Assembly (NCBI GenBank): GCA_958298945.1
Contig: OY282609.1
Span: 13,684,326 to 13,748,325, forward strand
DNA length: 64,000 bases
From: Atherix ibis
Taxonomy: Eukaryota > Arthropoda > Insecta > Diptera > Athericidae
Direction: 5' to 3'
The notes under the pieces were generated by a model. It searched no databases. It saw only the letters and a program-made list of their open reading frames with translations, and had not been told where the DNA came from. Made by a program: the position numbers and the translations under genes. Positions 22,365-34,466 of the stretch are shown piece by piece. How positions within the stretch are numbered: position 1 is the stretch's first letter; every line of letters begins with the position of its first letter.

Positions 22365-22448
22365 ATTGAATTGGATTGGTTGATCTTTGAGGGTTTTTGG
22401 GATGGGGATGATGTGTTTCGTATCCGATCAGTGCGGAAATTTTGTCTA
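21367..22448 (-). other. AT-rich DNA including the probable noc/elB 3' UTR
   Basis: This stretch lies immediately downstream of the noc/elB stop codon on the minus strand. Several AATAAA-type signals occur on that strand (for example in the TTTATT-rich stretch 22143-22165), so the transcript end cannot be fixed. It contains the CA/TG microsatellite at 22329-22360. No other gene is seen. Confidence 0.55.
22329..22360. repeat. (TG)16 dinucleotide repeat
   Basis: This is an uninterrupted run of TG. On the noc/elB sense strand it is a CA repeat about 90 bases past the stop codon, so it is probably within the 3' UTR. Confidence 0.95.
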
Positions 22449-23789
22449 CTATGGATGCATGCTGGGCGGAGTGCCAAGTCGTGGCCCGTAAAGGGAGTAT
22501 GGAGAGAAATATTGTGCAAGTGATGGGTGGGGTGGTAGTGGTAGACCGGCTAGTGACGGTGGTGCCAGGGATGGTGGAAGCATGGACGGTTTACTGTATG
22601 GATGATAGCGAGCAGTTGATAGTGGGCTGAGAGGTGGTGTCGGATATGTTCGTTGAAATAGCGGATGTGTGGGTGGTAGTCCTGCTGCGGCGGCACTCAG
22701 CATGGATTCGGGCATTGATGCTGTGTGGGTTCGGAGATGTTGGAATAGCTCGTCTGAGGTAGCGAAACGTTTGCCACAGTAGGCGGCATCTCCGGCGATC
22801 CAACTGCATACGTATGGTAGCTGTGAAGCAGCGGCAAGTGCTGCTAGCTGAGCATGAGCATAGGCTGCTGCTGCGGCTGAGTTGTGTTGCTGATATGACT
22901 TAGATGAGGCATGGTCGCATTGTTGGCAACCGGCAGGACACGGTTGCCCAGCAGCTTTGCTCATGACATGTGGACTAAGCGGACAACCAGTACAATAAGG
23001 ATCCCTACATACTGGCGGCATCATCGCTCCAGCCGCTTCGCTTCCTTTCATTCGAGCATAGCTTAAATATGGACTGAGGGCTGCTGCTTTCAGCATTGAA
23101 TGGTGTGGTGACATCAGAGCGCTGGCTGTCATTAAATCCATGGGATAAGGCAGACCTGTCGCATAGCTTGGGAAATACGCTGAACTGACGGATGTCGGCA
23201 CTGATATAGCCTTCGCTGCTGTGCTGTTCAAATACGCTGATTCCTTTTGGAGATCACTGGCAGATAGCCTAGAGACTGGGCTGTCTTGCGATACACTGAC
23301 CGTCACGTTTCCCGATTCCTTTGATGAGGCACGATGTGGACTAGTGTTCTGTTCCTGATGCGACAATGGTGTTTTTCTGGCGCTCACTATGGCCGGTGAG
23401 TCCCGCTGGGACGTGGCACTTTGGTTTGAATCGCATCGAACATTTCCAGACATTGATGACTGCTGTTGTTGCTGACCGCTTTTTGGTGTTTTAATACGTC
23501 CGCCATGCCCTGATGATGAACGCTCCTCCGGTGTCATAGTAACTCGTTCCCTTCCACTAGACTCATACGGCTTGAAGCTAGATTTCTGTTGTTGTTGTCC
23601 ATCTGATGAACTAGTCGACAGCGATGATGACTGACTGCTGACTGGAGACGCCTTGTCTCGCGACTCGGCTGACTTGTGATTTTTGGTACTTTTCTCTATG
23701 TTAGCCAGAAGTTTTGGATTTGGTGTATCTGCCCCGATCGCACTGCATGTTTGTGCCAGCAGAGCCAGAGGGCTATTTTTAGCATCCAA
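22449..23789 (-). CDS. noc: noc/elB (NET-family zinc-finger repressor), 3' coding exon
   Basis: This nuclear transcriptional repressor is needed for head, eye, tracheal and appendage patterning in flies. The exon encodes 446 codons after an acceptor (TTTACAG ending at 23790). The first codon is TTG (leucine), so this is not the true N-terminus; fly homologues have about 30 more residues in an upstream exon. Residues 6-19 are the Sp motif SPLALLAQTCSAIG. Residues 73-76, FKPY, match the Groucho-binding motif. Residues 40-165 are Ser/Gln-rich. Residues 261-269, CRDPYCTGC, form the buttonhead-like box. A single atypical C2H2 finger has C328, C338, H351 and H355 (C-x9-C-x12-H-x3-H). The Pro/Ser/Tyr-rich tail ends PSMHP. 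The stop is TAG at 22449-22451. noc fits slightly better than its paralogue elB, but the two are hard to separate. Confidence 0.93.
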   Translation of the reverse strand: MDAKNSPLALLAQTCSAIGADTPNPKLLANIEKSTKNHKSAESRDKASPVSSQSSSLSTSSSDGQQQQKSSFKPYESSGRERVTMTPEERSSSGHGGRIKTPKSGQQQQQSSMSGNVRCDSNQSATSQRDSPAIVSARKTPLSHQEQNTSPHRASSKESGNVTVSVSQDSPVSRLSASDLQKESAYLNSTAAKAISVPTSVSSAYFPSYATGLPYPMDLMTASALMSPHHSMLKAAALSPYLSYARMKGSEAAGAMMPPVCRDPYCTGCPLSPHVMSKAAGQPCPAGCQQCDHASSKSYQQHNSAAAAAYAHAQLAALAAASQLPYVCSWIAGDAAYCGKRFATSDELFQHLRTHTASMPESMLSAAAAGLPPTHPLFQRTYPTPPLSPLSTARYHPYSKPSMLPPSLAPPSLAGLPLPPHPSLAQYFSPYSLYGPRLGTPPSMHP

Positions 23790-24780
23790 CTGTAAAGAAA
23801 ATAAAAAAAGAAGAGAAATTTTTATTTAAGTATTTTCAAAATTAATATCTTCTCATTTTGAACGCTAGTTAAGAATTATGTGTTGAAGGAAAGTTTTATG
23901 AGCATTCATATGAAAATGGAATATTTTTCAACTTCTCCGAACGAGTTAATTTCATGTCACTCAATGGAGACATTACCAAACTTGTTATCCACACTTTGAC
24001 ACATACTAAAATCTGTCAGTGCCAAGAAAATCACATTTCCTGAACACGATTCCCATTTCCCATTTCGAAATATCAGCGGAGCATTAAAGGGGTTTGCTAA
24101 CGCATCGGACGGATACGTTTAAATTTGTTTCCATCGTGCTTCACGGGACATTAAAATTTCGGCAATACCATCGATGACAGAACTAACGTATTCCGAAGAA
24201 AAAATTACCAAAACTCATAATTCATTTTGATTCGGAATTGAAGACGCAAATGAGCAAGGCGGCAGCTTTTTAATATATTTTTGTTCATCACCACCGTACG
24301 TAGATGACGGACATTTTTAGAGAGCATGAGATGCTTTGAAATTTTTTTTGTATGGAATATTTGGCAAATTTAATGGGACTTTTCAATTTTAGACAGCTTT
24401 TTATTGCAAAACTAACTGAAACAATTTCATTTTCGAAGTTTTTCATTGAATCGCATTTCACGTTGACGGATGAATTTTTTTTTTCAGTACGATTTTTACA
24501 CATAAAATATCAACTGAACATTTTTACTTCGATTTGTCGAAATCCCTTTTGTCAGCATATTGTAGAAAAACCAACATCGGCGATAATTGACCATGCGTGA
24601 ACCCAGTTGAAAGAAAAGCTAGACTATTTACGAAATGATCAAAGCAATATTGCCCTTAGAGGTCAGTGCATAAATGCCGGTCAGTTTAAAAATCAGACCA
24701 GAGCAGGAAAAATATTCGATTTCAAAGAGAATTGAATTAGAGAAATCGAACGCCAATAAAGCGGAATGCTGCCAATTTGC
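23790..24780 (-). other. probable intron of noc/elB, 3' end
   Basis: The acceptor at 23790-23797 is preceded on the minus strand by a T-rich tract. I searched to the right for the conserved first coding exon (expected to contain the NQYLQPDYL-type motif) and did not see it, so the intron probably extends far to the right. Confidence 0.6.
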
Positions 24781-25260
24781 CTGGGGCATCCGTGTTCACG
24801 TCAACGCATTCCCCTGTATACGTTGCGCCTCCTTTCGCTAATAGGGTCCATCGTCAATAATCCTTTGATGCATGCGCGTCCGTGGAACTCTAAGAATTCA
24901 GTCTGAATTTTCGGATGAATGCCGAGCATTTCCTGCATTTTTTCCGTAGCGGCTTCTACTGTGGGTCTGTGATCATTAACTATGTTCAATAGTAACACAA
25001 CATTCACGTTACAATTATGCCTCGTCTTGTCCACCGCACAGTGCTTGACACATCTTCCCACACTCTCTTGATTTACATTGCACATGGTCGACGATCTGTT
25101 TCAAAGTCCGTTGTCGGAAGTTTGTTGTTTCTTGTCATTCCGATCGAGTATGAAAATGCCGCTTTTGCTGTTACCGCTCCATCCCCAATCCCCAATATAG
25201 CAGCATCAAGTGTACCGACTGACACTGTCCGGACTTCAAGTGCTCTCCTTTAACTATACA
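24781..25260. other. less AT-rich island with overlapping unassigned open frames
   Basis: Base composition is visibly more balanced than in the surroundings. A minus-strand frame at 24801-25085 (94 codons, MCNVNQESVGRCVKHC at the start, MLGIHPKIQTEFLEFHG later) overlaps a plus-strand frame at 25017-25253. A second minus-strand frame just upstream reads AAILGIGDGAVTAKAAFSY without stops. I recognise no family. It could be a decayed gene or retroelement piece, or a regulatory region with chance frames. Confidence 0.3.
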
Positions 25261-28200
25261 TACTCACATCTACGTGATGCTAGTATATGCGCAGCCCCTT
25301 CAACACCATTCCATAACGTCTGGTCGTTCAACATCTGTAAACTGTTGATTGTGCTGTCATCGTTCGTGCTCCAATGACTTTTGATGATTGCCTTGCGGCC
25401 TCAAAGTCTCACCAAATGTCTCATAATTCAGTGATTTTATCGCATTTACACACGAACGACTGTGTACAGAACGGTCACGGCTAGCATCTCGTGTCTTACA
25501 ATTTGAATTGTTAGCCAATTTGGACGTACACACACATTTCTTGCTGTTATGGTATTCGTTGGCGATAGATATTTTTTTCATTGAATTTTTATGATCTGTT
25601 GAGGGCTGAGCACCACGTTTCTCTGTCCAGAGGCAAACGCAAACACTTTAAGAACGCATTTCATTCTATTTCTTCTTCATCAGCTTCACTTTTCTTCTAC
25701 AGGAAGAATAAACTATTGCCATTGATTTCCTGTGTGAGCATTTTACATTTCAATTTATCCGGAAATTCACTAGGCGTTTCTCCCCTCTAACTCCCTTCTA
25801 CATCTATCAAAAAAAAAAAAAAAATTTCTACATATATTGTCGTTGAAATGTTTTGTTTATATTTTGGAAAATTCATGTTTCCTTGGACTGTTTTTCTCTT
25901 TTTCGTAAATTGTGCCAATTGAGTGAGTATTGGCAGTTTTTCTTATCATCATTCCGTTTGATGTTAATTTTGAATAGTTTTTATAATAAATTCGTTTATG
26001 AAAATTTACAAAATCAACATTTTTCAACAGCAAAAAAAAAATAGTATTATTTAATGAAAATATTCAATACTGAAATGAATTATGGAAAATTGTTGGGATT
26101 TCTGACTTTGATTCTTTTTGTAGCAAGTTTGGCGTAAATTAATTTGGTTCTAAAAAAAAAATTTAAAATTTTAATTATAATAAAAGGTATTATTAATTTA
26201 TCATTGGGAAAATTTTAAGAACTATTGGTCTAATAATGTACTGATTGGAAGGGATTATCTGCGTAGAACAGTTTAACAAGAAAATTCTTGTCCTTGGGAA
26301 CTTGGAGAGTATTTATCAGCAAAAAAAATAAATAAAGTCGAGTTTGCTTTATACGAAATTATACTATTTTCAGGAAAGTAATTTGTTTTTGTTTTGTGAA
26401 AATGTTCAGTTGTTATGTTTTTTTTTTTTTTTTTGCTGTTGTCGGAAACATTTTAATTTTATGCGAGCAAGAACATAAGAAAATTATTCAAATTACAATC
26501 GTTGCTTATAAACAAATTTATTTCTACTATAAATATGGCAATATCGTTTGCATTATATTAGTCGTAATATTCACGAATATGAAAAATCCTTTAACCAGAC
26601 GCATTTGTAGAGAAGCACATAAAGTACTTTTTCTGTTTTCTTTATTTTCTTAAATTTTTTTGTATATTGATTATTCTATTTATATGTGTCTGTTATGAAA
26701 TATAAATTCTGATATCGTAATGGGAAAATGGTGAAAGTTCTTATCTTCAAAAACAAGAAAAGGAAATCCGTTTAGAGCGTCATTTTCCAAATACGATCGG
26801 TTACTTAAAACTGTCAGAGCTGCATAAAAATCCAGTAATGTCACCAATAAAATTTTACGGCTATCCATTTATCATAAAAGGAAAATAGCTTCTTATCCCC
26901 TGTAACCCTTGAGAAAAATATCCATTTTTCTGGTATATTCGTTTGGAGTTGTTTGCGAGTTACCACTCCAAAGAAAAGGCAATAAAACTAAAATGAAGAC
27001 TAAAGAAATGAGAATAGATGAAAAAATACGGTATTGGTTTTCAATGCGGTCGTTCAATTGGGAGTCAACCCTTCTCGAAAGGGTAGTGTACCAATATTCA
27101 ATATTATGTGATAGTGGTGCGGTCGGGTGCTCGTCTCTGTTTGTTATATTCTACATTTTCATAGCATTACGTCCACCATAAGCTGAAGTAAATTGCAAAA
27201 AAAAACGAAATCCATAGAGCTATCATGGCAACATTTTCGTTATTTATAATATAAAATTTCGTTAAGGAAAAATCGAATACGATAGAAGCAATGGGATGGT
27301 TTAAGGATATTTGTTAAGGTATTGCGTATGAAATTAGAAACCCAACCGCCCATCATATTCAAGGGGTTGTACGTGTGTAATGTTATGCGTGTCGGGATCA
27401 TTGCCAAAATGGTTGTACATAATCTGCATAACAGTCTCTAAACGCCTTACGAATCGGATCAGGCACTCTTCAACTTCGAGTTATTGATATCAATCGGTAA
27501 TAAATTTTCATTTTTGTGTTTTGCATTTCGATTCCACCCTTATTCGCAAAGGGCAAAGGAGATAAAAGAATAGAACAGTAGTAGAAGAAGAATCTACAGG
27601 CAAATTCTACTTAAATTTGTAAATTTTCTCTTTGTCCTCATTCCTGAACATTACTCTAATCGAATAGGTCTTGGGCACATGGCAAATATCCTTGATATTC
27701 GAGACTGTATGGGTGCTGATTTTCGTGGTGGTACTGATGGGCAAATGGATAGATATGATGGCACATAAATAAAAATTCAAAAATAGTAAATGTTCAACAT
27801 CGATATCGAATTGATTATGGAGAAATGTATAAAGGATGAATGAATAAACGAATTACAATAATAAATTGTGAATTTATGAAGTCGATTGAATCGATTCACA
27901 TCCCGCTTCCTTTCCTGCGTTCTGCAAAAAATCTCTCCACTCTCCCATTGTCGGTTGGCTATAACGCTCTTGGTTTAGGAATATTGGAATAGGTCGGTCC
28001 CCCACTATGTTATTTGTTTCGGCAAGAAAAGATACGATTACTATCTTTATATAAAATCTACTTAGAACATTTGTATTGGAATTGAAGAAGTATTAATTTA
28101 TTACCAGGTAGAGGATATACTACGAGTATATGTAAAGACTTCTACGAGTGTACTGAGGAAAAAAAACCGATGAAGACAAAAAATATCAAACAAGAAAATT

Positions 28201-29204
28201 ATGAACACTTACAAAAGTAGTTTTTCGGATAGCGATAGTCATAAATTGGATATTATGCAAGGATGTGTATAGAAATTTTTTGCAATAATATGAATTGTTT
28301 ATCAGAAAATCGATGGCACGGTCGTTGTTTATGAATCCCCATATGGAAAGTTTATTGGTTATTTATTGAGACACTAGAGATAAGCGATTCATTATGAATT
28401 TATGAATGTTTTCAGGTTATGATAATATTTCTGGAGAGTTTGTATTTTTCTCATTCACTATTCCATTTATGTATGGTATATACATGCAAGGTTAGGCATT
28501 TTTTTTTTTTTTTTTTAGAATTATATCCAAACATGTTAATAAATATCCTGTTCAGTTGAAATATTTATGAAATATAAAACGGGAAAATATTTAGAGTATT
28601 TTTATAATAACAATTTAAAATAATGGCAAAAAGAAGTTATTTAAAATTTAAAAATTTACAAGTAATAATGTTACATTATTTAAAAATATTTATAAATTTT
28701 AATTGAATAATACAAAATTGAAAAAGAAAGTTTTAAATTACAAAAAAATTAAATGAAAAATAAAAAAATATTCTATTAAGAACTTTTCTGAATTTAACTA
28801 CTATCATTTACTATACCTTAAAAATATCCGGTTTTTGATATTCCTGCAATTAAAAAGAATATTTACGAATATGGTTAAAAAGATAAGTTGAAAATTATTT
28901 AAAAAAATTTTATCGTTATTAAAATTTGATTATTAGGAAAAAAAAAATTTCGTGTATTATTTTTAAAGTGCATAGTAAAAAATGTATAAAGGACATGCGA
29001 CATAGTATATATAAGTGCAAAATTCTAAGGTCAATTAAGGCCAAAAAGGATAAAAAGTTATTAAGTAGATTTTTATTTATGTGGAAAAAGTTTAAGTATA
29101 ACAACAAAAAATTTATAATATATTTAAACTCCTTAAAGAAAATACAGGATCAGAAATGTTCAGTTTCAAAATTTTATTTATAATAATTATTATAACGTGA
29201 ATAA
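25261..29204. other. AT-rich DNA, probably noc/elB intron or upstream region, no gene seen
   Basis: Open frames are short or low-complexity (for example 26396-26653, made mostly of hydrophobic residues from T-rich DNA). Poly-A runs occur near 25809 and poly-T near 26421 and 28500. I cannot define individual elements. Confidence 0.5.
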
Positions 29205-29249
29205 TTGTTTTTTTTTTATTATAAGCCGAATTTCTAATTTTTTTTACTA

Positions 29250-30184
29250 TAAGGTTTTTCAATAAGAGTAAAATGATTTCTCAGTGACGTTTCGGCCATT
29301 TTTAATATGTCATGATCTGTCATTTTTTTTCTTCTTTGTATTCAGTAATGTTTATAATTTTATCGTGGAGAGATATACGAAAGAACAACGTTTACAAATT
29401 ATTCAATTTTATTATAAAAATAATCGTTCTCTAATTGCAACTTTTCGTGCGCTCATCATCTTCTCCGATGAGGCTCACTTTCATCTGAGTGGTGCGGTAA
29501 ATAAACTAAACTGTCGATTCTGGTGCAAAGAAAATCCACAAATTATTCATGAGCACCCATTACATTCACCTAAATTGACAGTTTGGTGTGGTTTTTGGTC
29601 TGGTGGAATCATCGGTCCGTACTTCTTTCGAAATGAAGCTGGTAACACCGTTACTGTCAATGGAGAGCGGTATAGATGGATAATAACCAACTTTTTATGG
29701 CCGAAATTGGAAGAAGTTGATCTTGACAACATCTGATTCCAACAAGACGGGGTTACGTGCCACACAGCACGTGCAACAACCGAATTATTGCGAGAAAAGT
29801 TTGGAGATTCGATTATTTCGAGAAATTGTGATTTTGAATGGCCTCCAAGAAATTGTGATTTAACACCATTAGAATATTTCTTGTGGGGTTATTTCAAGTC
29901 ATTGGTCTTTAGTAATAAACCAGACTCTCTTCAAGCTTTAGAAGTCAATATTGAAAGTGCTATTCATGACATACGACTTGATTTAGTGGAAAAAGTGCTC
30001 GAAAATTTGTGTTCATCGAATTTGTTCCTGCAAAAGAAGTCGTGGAGGCAATTTGAATGACGTTTTATTCAGAACTTAATTGTATCGATTGTGCTTCATA
30101 TTAAATAAAAACTTTTGAATTTCCTTAACAATTGGTGTGTTTTTTTAAAAAAAGAAATCATATCACTCCTTTTGGAAAACCCTA
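29250..30184 (+). mobile_element. DDE_3/IS630-type transposon, internally deleted, copy 1
   Basis: This 935-bp element is flanked by TA at 29248-29249 and 30185-30186. The left end reads TAAGGTTTTTCAATAAGAGT and the right end, in reverse complement, TAGGGTTTTCCAAAAGGAGT. A second copy starts at 51759. It sits inside the TATAAGGCGAAT satellite, whose units resume on both sides. It belongs to the Tc1/mariner superfamily in the broad sense. I cannot fix the family name without a search. Confidence 0.85.
29365..30060 (+). pseudogene. DDE_3-type transposase, internal deletion and stop
   Basis: The original start is now GTG (29365), followed by ERYTKEQRLQIIQFYYKNN. The remaining DNA-binding domain is missing: the sequence jumps after TFRAL to IIFSDEAHFHLSG with the first catalytic aspartate. 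Then come PLHSPKLTVWCGFWSGGI and IGPYFFRNEAGNTVTVNGE, and FQQDGVTCHTA supplies the second acidic residue. A TGA at 29733-29735 (DNI-stop-FQQD) breaks the frame. PPRNCDLTPLEYFLWGY carries the third acidic position (LEYFLWG). The C-terminus ends KKSWRQFE. It cannot make a working transposase. Confidence 0.82.
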
Positions 30185-30435
30185 TATAAGCGTAAAAATT
30201 ATGAGGCGAATTTCTAATTTTCTTTACTATATAAATTTTATTTTATTTTATTATCAGGCGAACAATTTTATTTCATTAAAGTAAGGCGAATTTTTAGTTA
30301 TTTTACGATATGGCGAATATCTACTATATTTCATTTTTAATATAAGGCGATTTTCTTTTACTATAAGGTGAGTATTTTTTTTTAATTTTATTAAAAAGTG
30401 AATTTTTTAAATATATTTATAACAAGGCGAATTTC

Positions 30436-30636
30436 TGGAATGGGCAAATATCGAAGACGAGCCAAAACACGTGCAAGCAAAGCAGCTGTCAAAAATTAAC
30501 TGAACATTCAAAATGGCCGAACTTATCGGCATAAGTGAGAGACATGAGTACCAATATAACGCCATAAAAAATCGAAAATCGAATATACGTAACTCGCGGA
30601 CATTCAAAATTCGCGATACTTTTTGAACAGACCTCG
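30436..30636 (-). mobile_element. 5' end fragment of another mariner element
   Basis: The right border reads CCTCG followed by TA (30637-30638). In reverse complement the fragment begins CGAGGTCTGTTCAAAAAGTA, an inverted repeat of mariner character distinct from types A and B. The following 180 bases are non-coding and stop before any transposase start. The other end is lost in satellite sequence. Confidence 0.7.
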
Positions 30637-30854
30637 TATTTTAATATTATAAGGCGAAAATCTATTTTTATTTTATTATAGGGCGAATAGTTTTTAATTT
30701 TTTTTAAATAACAGGGCGATTATTTTTTTATATTTTTTTATTGTAACAAAATAATTTTTTTTATTTCACAATGAGGCAAATATCTAGTCAATTATTACAA
30801 GGCGAACATATGTATCTTTTTACTATAAGGGTAATATCTATTAATTTTTTTAAT

Positions 30855-31660
30855 ACTAGGCGATTTTTTTTCTGTCTATTTTTTTATAACAAGACGATTA
30901 TCTCTTTTATAATTCACTGTGGGGCGAATTATTATTTATTTGTTTATGATACGAATATTTTTTTAAATTTTAGTATAAGGCGAATATTTTCTTATTTCAT
31001 TATAACAAGACGCATTTTGATTTATCTTACTATAAGGCTCTAATATATAATTATTTAGTATATGGCGAAGTTGTATTTTTTACCATATTTTTTTATGAGG
31101 CAAATTTTTTAATTTTTTCTTGCTATAAGGCGAATATATTTTTTATTTTGTTATGGAATATTTTACTATAATACGTATTTTTTTATATTTTATTATAGAA
31201 GAGCGATTTTTTTTTACTATACGGCGAATATCTATTTATCTTTTTAATACTAGGCGATTTTTTTTACTATAAGCTAAATTTCTGTCTATTTTTTTATAAC
31301 AAGACGATTATCTCTTTTATAATTCACTGTGGGGCGAATTTCTGTTTATTTGTTTATAACAAGGAAACATTTTTTTATTTTAGTATAAGGCGAATATTTT
31401 CTTATTTTATTATAACAAGACGCATTTTGATTTATCTTACTATAAGGCTATAATATATAATTATTTATTATATGGCGAAGTTGTGTTTTTTACTATCTTT
31501 TTTTATGAGGGAATTTTTATAATTTTTTCTTGCTATAAGGCGAAGATATTTTTTATTTTGTTATGGAATATTTTACTATAAGAAGAATTTTTTTATATTT
31601 TGTTATAGAAGAGCGATTTTTATTACTATACGGCGAATATATATTTTTGTTATAAAAAAG
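30855..31660. repeat. 410-bp tandem block inside the satellite
   Basis: The string TCTGTCTATTTTTTTATAAC occurs at 30871 and again at 31281, and the following roughly 380 bases match with scattered differences. Examples are the AATTCACTGTGGGGCGAATT stretch and a GAAGAGCGATTTTT stretch. A segment of the array was therefore duplicated as a unit after the short repeats had diverged. Confidence 0.85.
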
Positions 31661-31770
31661 TAAATATCTATTTAATATTTTACTATAAGATGAATATCTT
31701 TTATTTTATTATGAGATGGATTTTATATTTTTGTTATGTGAGATGAATATCTTTCTATAAAAAATTGTAT

Positions 31771-34466
31771 TCTACTCAGTATCAAATTCTAGCAATTGAA
31801 GAATATTTTTTAAATCTTGAAAATGTTCAATTCGTCAATATTTATGAAAAGTTACATTGAGTGTGGAGAGTTATTTTTTTTATTATTCAAATAACAAGAT
31901 AGTAACTAATTAAAATTTTGATTAGCTACTATCTTTTTATTAAAAAAGAGTTTTTTCCTAACCAACAAAAAGACTATTCAAAAAATAGCGAGTCCAATTT
32001 CACTTCATAATTTACTATCTTATTAAAAGTTTTTGTTCTTTCTCCAATTTTTTTAAACAAACTATTATTATTCTATCCAATCTAAAGTCATTAACTATAT
32101 TATATATTGTCTTATTGTTAATATTATAATTTTATGTTTTTCATTAATAATTCAATGAATTTAAATAAATTTTTTTTTATATAGTTTTTATCAAAAGGAA
32201 GAAATATATACATTTGAGTATAAAAGAATTAATTAATGCTTTTTTTTTTTTACAATAAATATCTTTTATTTTCTTCTGTATTATAAATTCTGCTATATCA
32301 AAAGAAGGTGTAACTGAGCAGAGGTTTTTGATGATAAGCAAAAGAATTTTATTATTTCTTATATTGTATAAGATTGCCACTGAAATATTTTCTTATAATA
32401 ATTTTTAATTAGTTAATAGTTTCATCGTTTTTGATAATTTTTTTATTACTGTTTCTCTTCTCCATCGAATAATATAGAATTTTGAAACTTAATTGAATAG
32501 TAGCAATCGTTATTATAATGGCTATCATTTGAATAGGGGGCCATTTGTCGTTATCATTATTGAACACATTAATATAAGACAGTGGAGCCATTAATAAGAT
32601 CGTTTTTTTTATATTTTTCTTTTTTTTTTTGTTTTACCAATTTTTTCCATTTTTTTTTTGGTAATGAAATTGATAAGAATCTACTACTGTTCTTCAGTTA
32701 AAATTAATAAGACGAACAAGAGGCAGAAGCAAAAGGGATGATTAACCATAAATTTTTATCATAAAACATAAATATTCAAGTTTTCAGATATTTTTTTTTT
32801 TTTTTTTTGTATAGTAATTTAGATATTTTGTCTTTCTTTTGCTGGAAATGTTAAAAAACTCACCTCTTAAGGTTGTTTTTATTTTTCATGGAGATAATTT
32901 GTTCTTGGCTATAATTCATAGCTTTAAAATTTAGTGTTATTAATTCTTCTTATTATATGTCTTATACTATTGCCTTTTTTTTGCCTCTCTGAATTTTCTT
33001 TATAAATAGCCTGCCTACCATATTAATTATAATAACTAATTAAAATGAATATATTTTAAAAGCAAACGATTAATGGGGAATTTCAGTTCTGTTTTCTATT
33101 TTGGATTTTTTCCTCTTCTACTATATTTTTTCTTATCCAACCATTAAAAGCTTATAGAGGACGACCTCATCATTTCTTCTGTTATTCAACGAATAAATTA
33201 CTAATCATAAATTATTATGTTGTTTTTATCATAATAGTCGGTATATTCCAAAGGTCTGAATTCGAATTATTCACTTTAGACCATCATCTACGGGTGTACT
33301 AGTATAAATTTAATATCTTCAATAAATCAAATGATGAAAATGTAAAAAAAAAAAAAAATTGTTGGGATCATGATTATTATAAGATCTTTTTTAAGTCGTC
33401 TTTTTGAATTTCTCAATTTTTATTACAAAAACAAAAGAGAATAGTATTTTTTTTTGGATGCGGAGAGGGTTTTTTATTTGTTGGTTAGTACACACTATAA
33501 AGAAGGGATGATCAATGATTTGTTATTAATTTTATTGTTGATTCCTATTGCTTCTTATTTTTCTGATTCAAACGTGTACATTTCTGTACAAGGTAAATTC
33601 TCTGCGGGAAAGTATTTATTTATCTGGCATCACAACGTCATCTTCCAAAAAAAACAACAAAATATTCTCACTCATTTTGATTATAACACTATAAATAATC
33701 GTTATTAATGAATATGGACAATGTTAAGTTAATTTAAAATCTACCATAATATGGAGAAGAAAGAAAATTGATAATGAAATGAAAATGTAAAATTTTTATT
33801 AGAGAAATTATCATAAATAAAAAGTAATTAATATCTTGAGTTAATATGATTTGTAATTTTTTTTAGACTAGTTTAGAAATATTTACTCATAATAAAAAGT
33901 GTGTCTGTACGTAATATAGACATACTTATAGGTTCTGGTGTTCATGCATAATGGGAAGTTGAAAATTATTTGGATTTGATTAGGATACGTTTTAATGAAT
34001 AATAATTTAGATAGCTACTAGTTAACTATGTGGTAAATACATGATAGAGCACACTATTGTATTTGAAGAAAATCACAAGCGAATTGACTTCTTTAGCTTG
34101 ATTGTCATAAATCATTTGAAAAGTTTACTGTTTTATTCTGATTGAAGATATTTGCTATAATTAGTGCCAATTGTTTGAGATGGAAATGATAACATTCGCA
34201 TGCAGATAAATTACCTTTACTATACGTTAGTAGATCTCTGAAGTAAGGCAAAAAAAGTAATGATACTTCTAAACGAGCAGAATGAGTATCAACCCCAAGC
34301 AACAAAATTACTGGTGACTCCAAAAGTTTAACTTACGAAATTATTCCTTATCAAAAGCACATGCTTTTCAATGACATAAAATATTTTTGGGGGTCCGAAA
34401 AGCAGCGAAAAACAAACCTCGCTTAAAAAGACTTTGAGTATCGAAAATTGATAAACATTTAGAATA
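31771..34466. other. AT-rich intergenic DNA, no gene seen
   Basis: Only T-rich and A-rich tracts and short open frames are present. No repeat family I can name. Confidence 0.55.

Larger units (their letters stand above)
29205..31770. repeat. degenerate TATAAGGCGAAT satellite array
   Basis: The core ATAAGGCGAAT or a near variant recurs dozens of times, separated by 15-35 bases of A/T-rich filler ending in TTTTACTATAAGG-like strings. Unit length is irregular. The array is interrupted by a DDE transposon (29250-30184) and by a mariner end fragment (about 30436-30636). Within it, a 410-bp block is repeated (about 30855-31264 and 31265-31660). There are no open frames of note. Confidence 0.85.

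Noticed and set aside
23787..23789. Apparent start of the noc/elB frame
   Set aside because: The codon is TTG directly behind a splice acceptor. Homologues have leucine here inside the protein, so it is not a start.
26396..26653. 85-codon hydrophobic frame
   Set aside because: It arises from T-rich DNA, with a phenylalanine run from poly-T. It has no domain and no gene context.
26909..27181. 90-codon open frame
   Set aside because: No recognisable domain, and of a length expected by chance in this much sequence.
29205..31770. Possible CRISPR-like array
   Set aside because: Units and spacers are irregular and degenerate, in a eukaryotic AT-rich context. It is a satellite.
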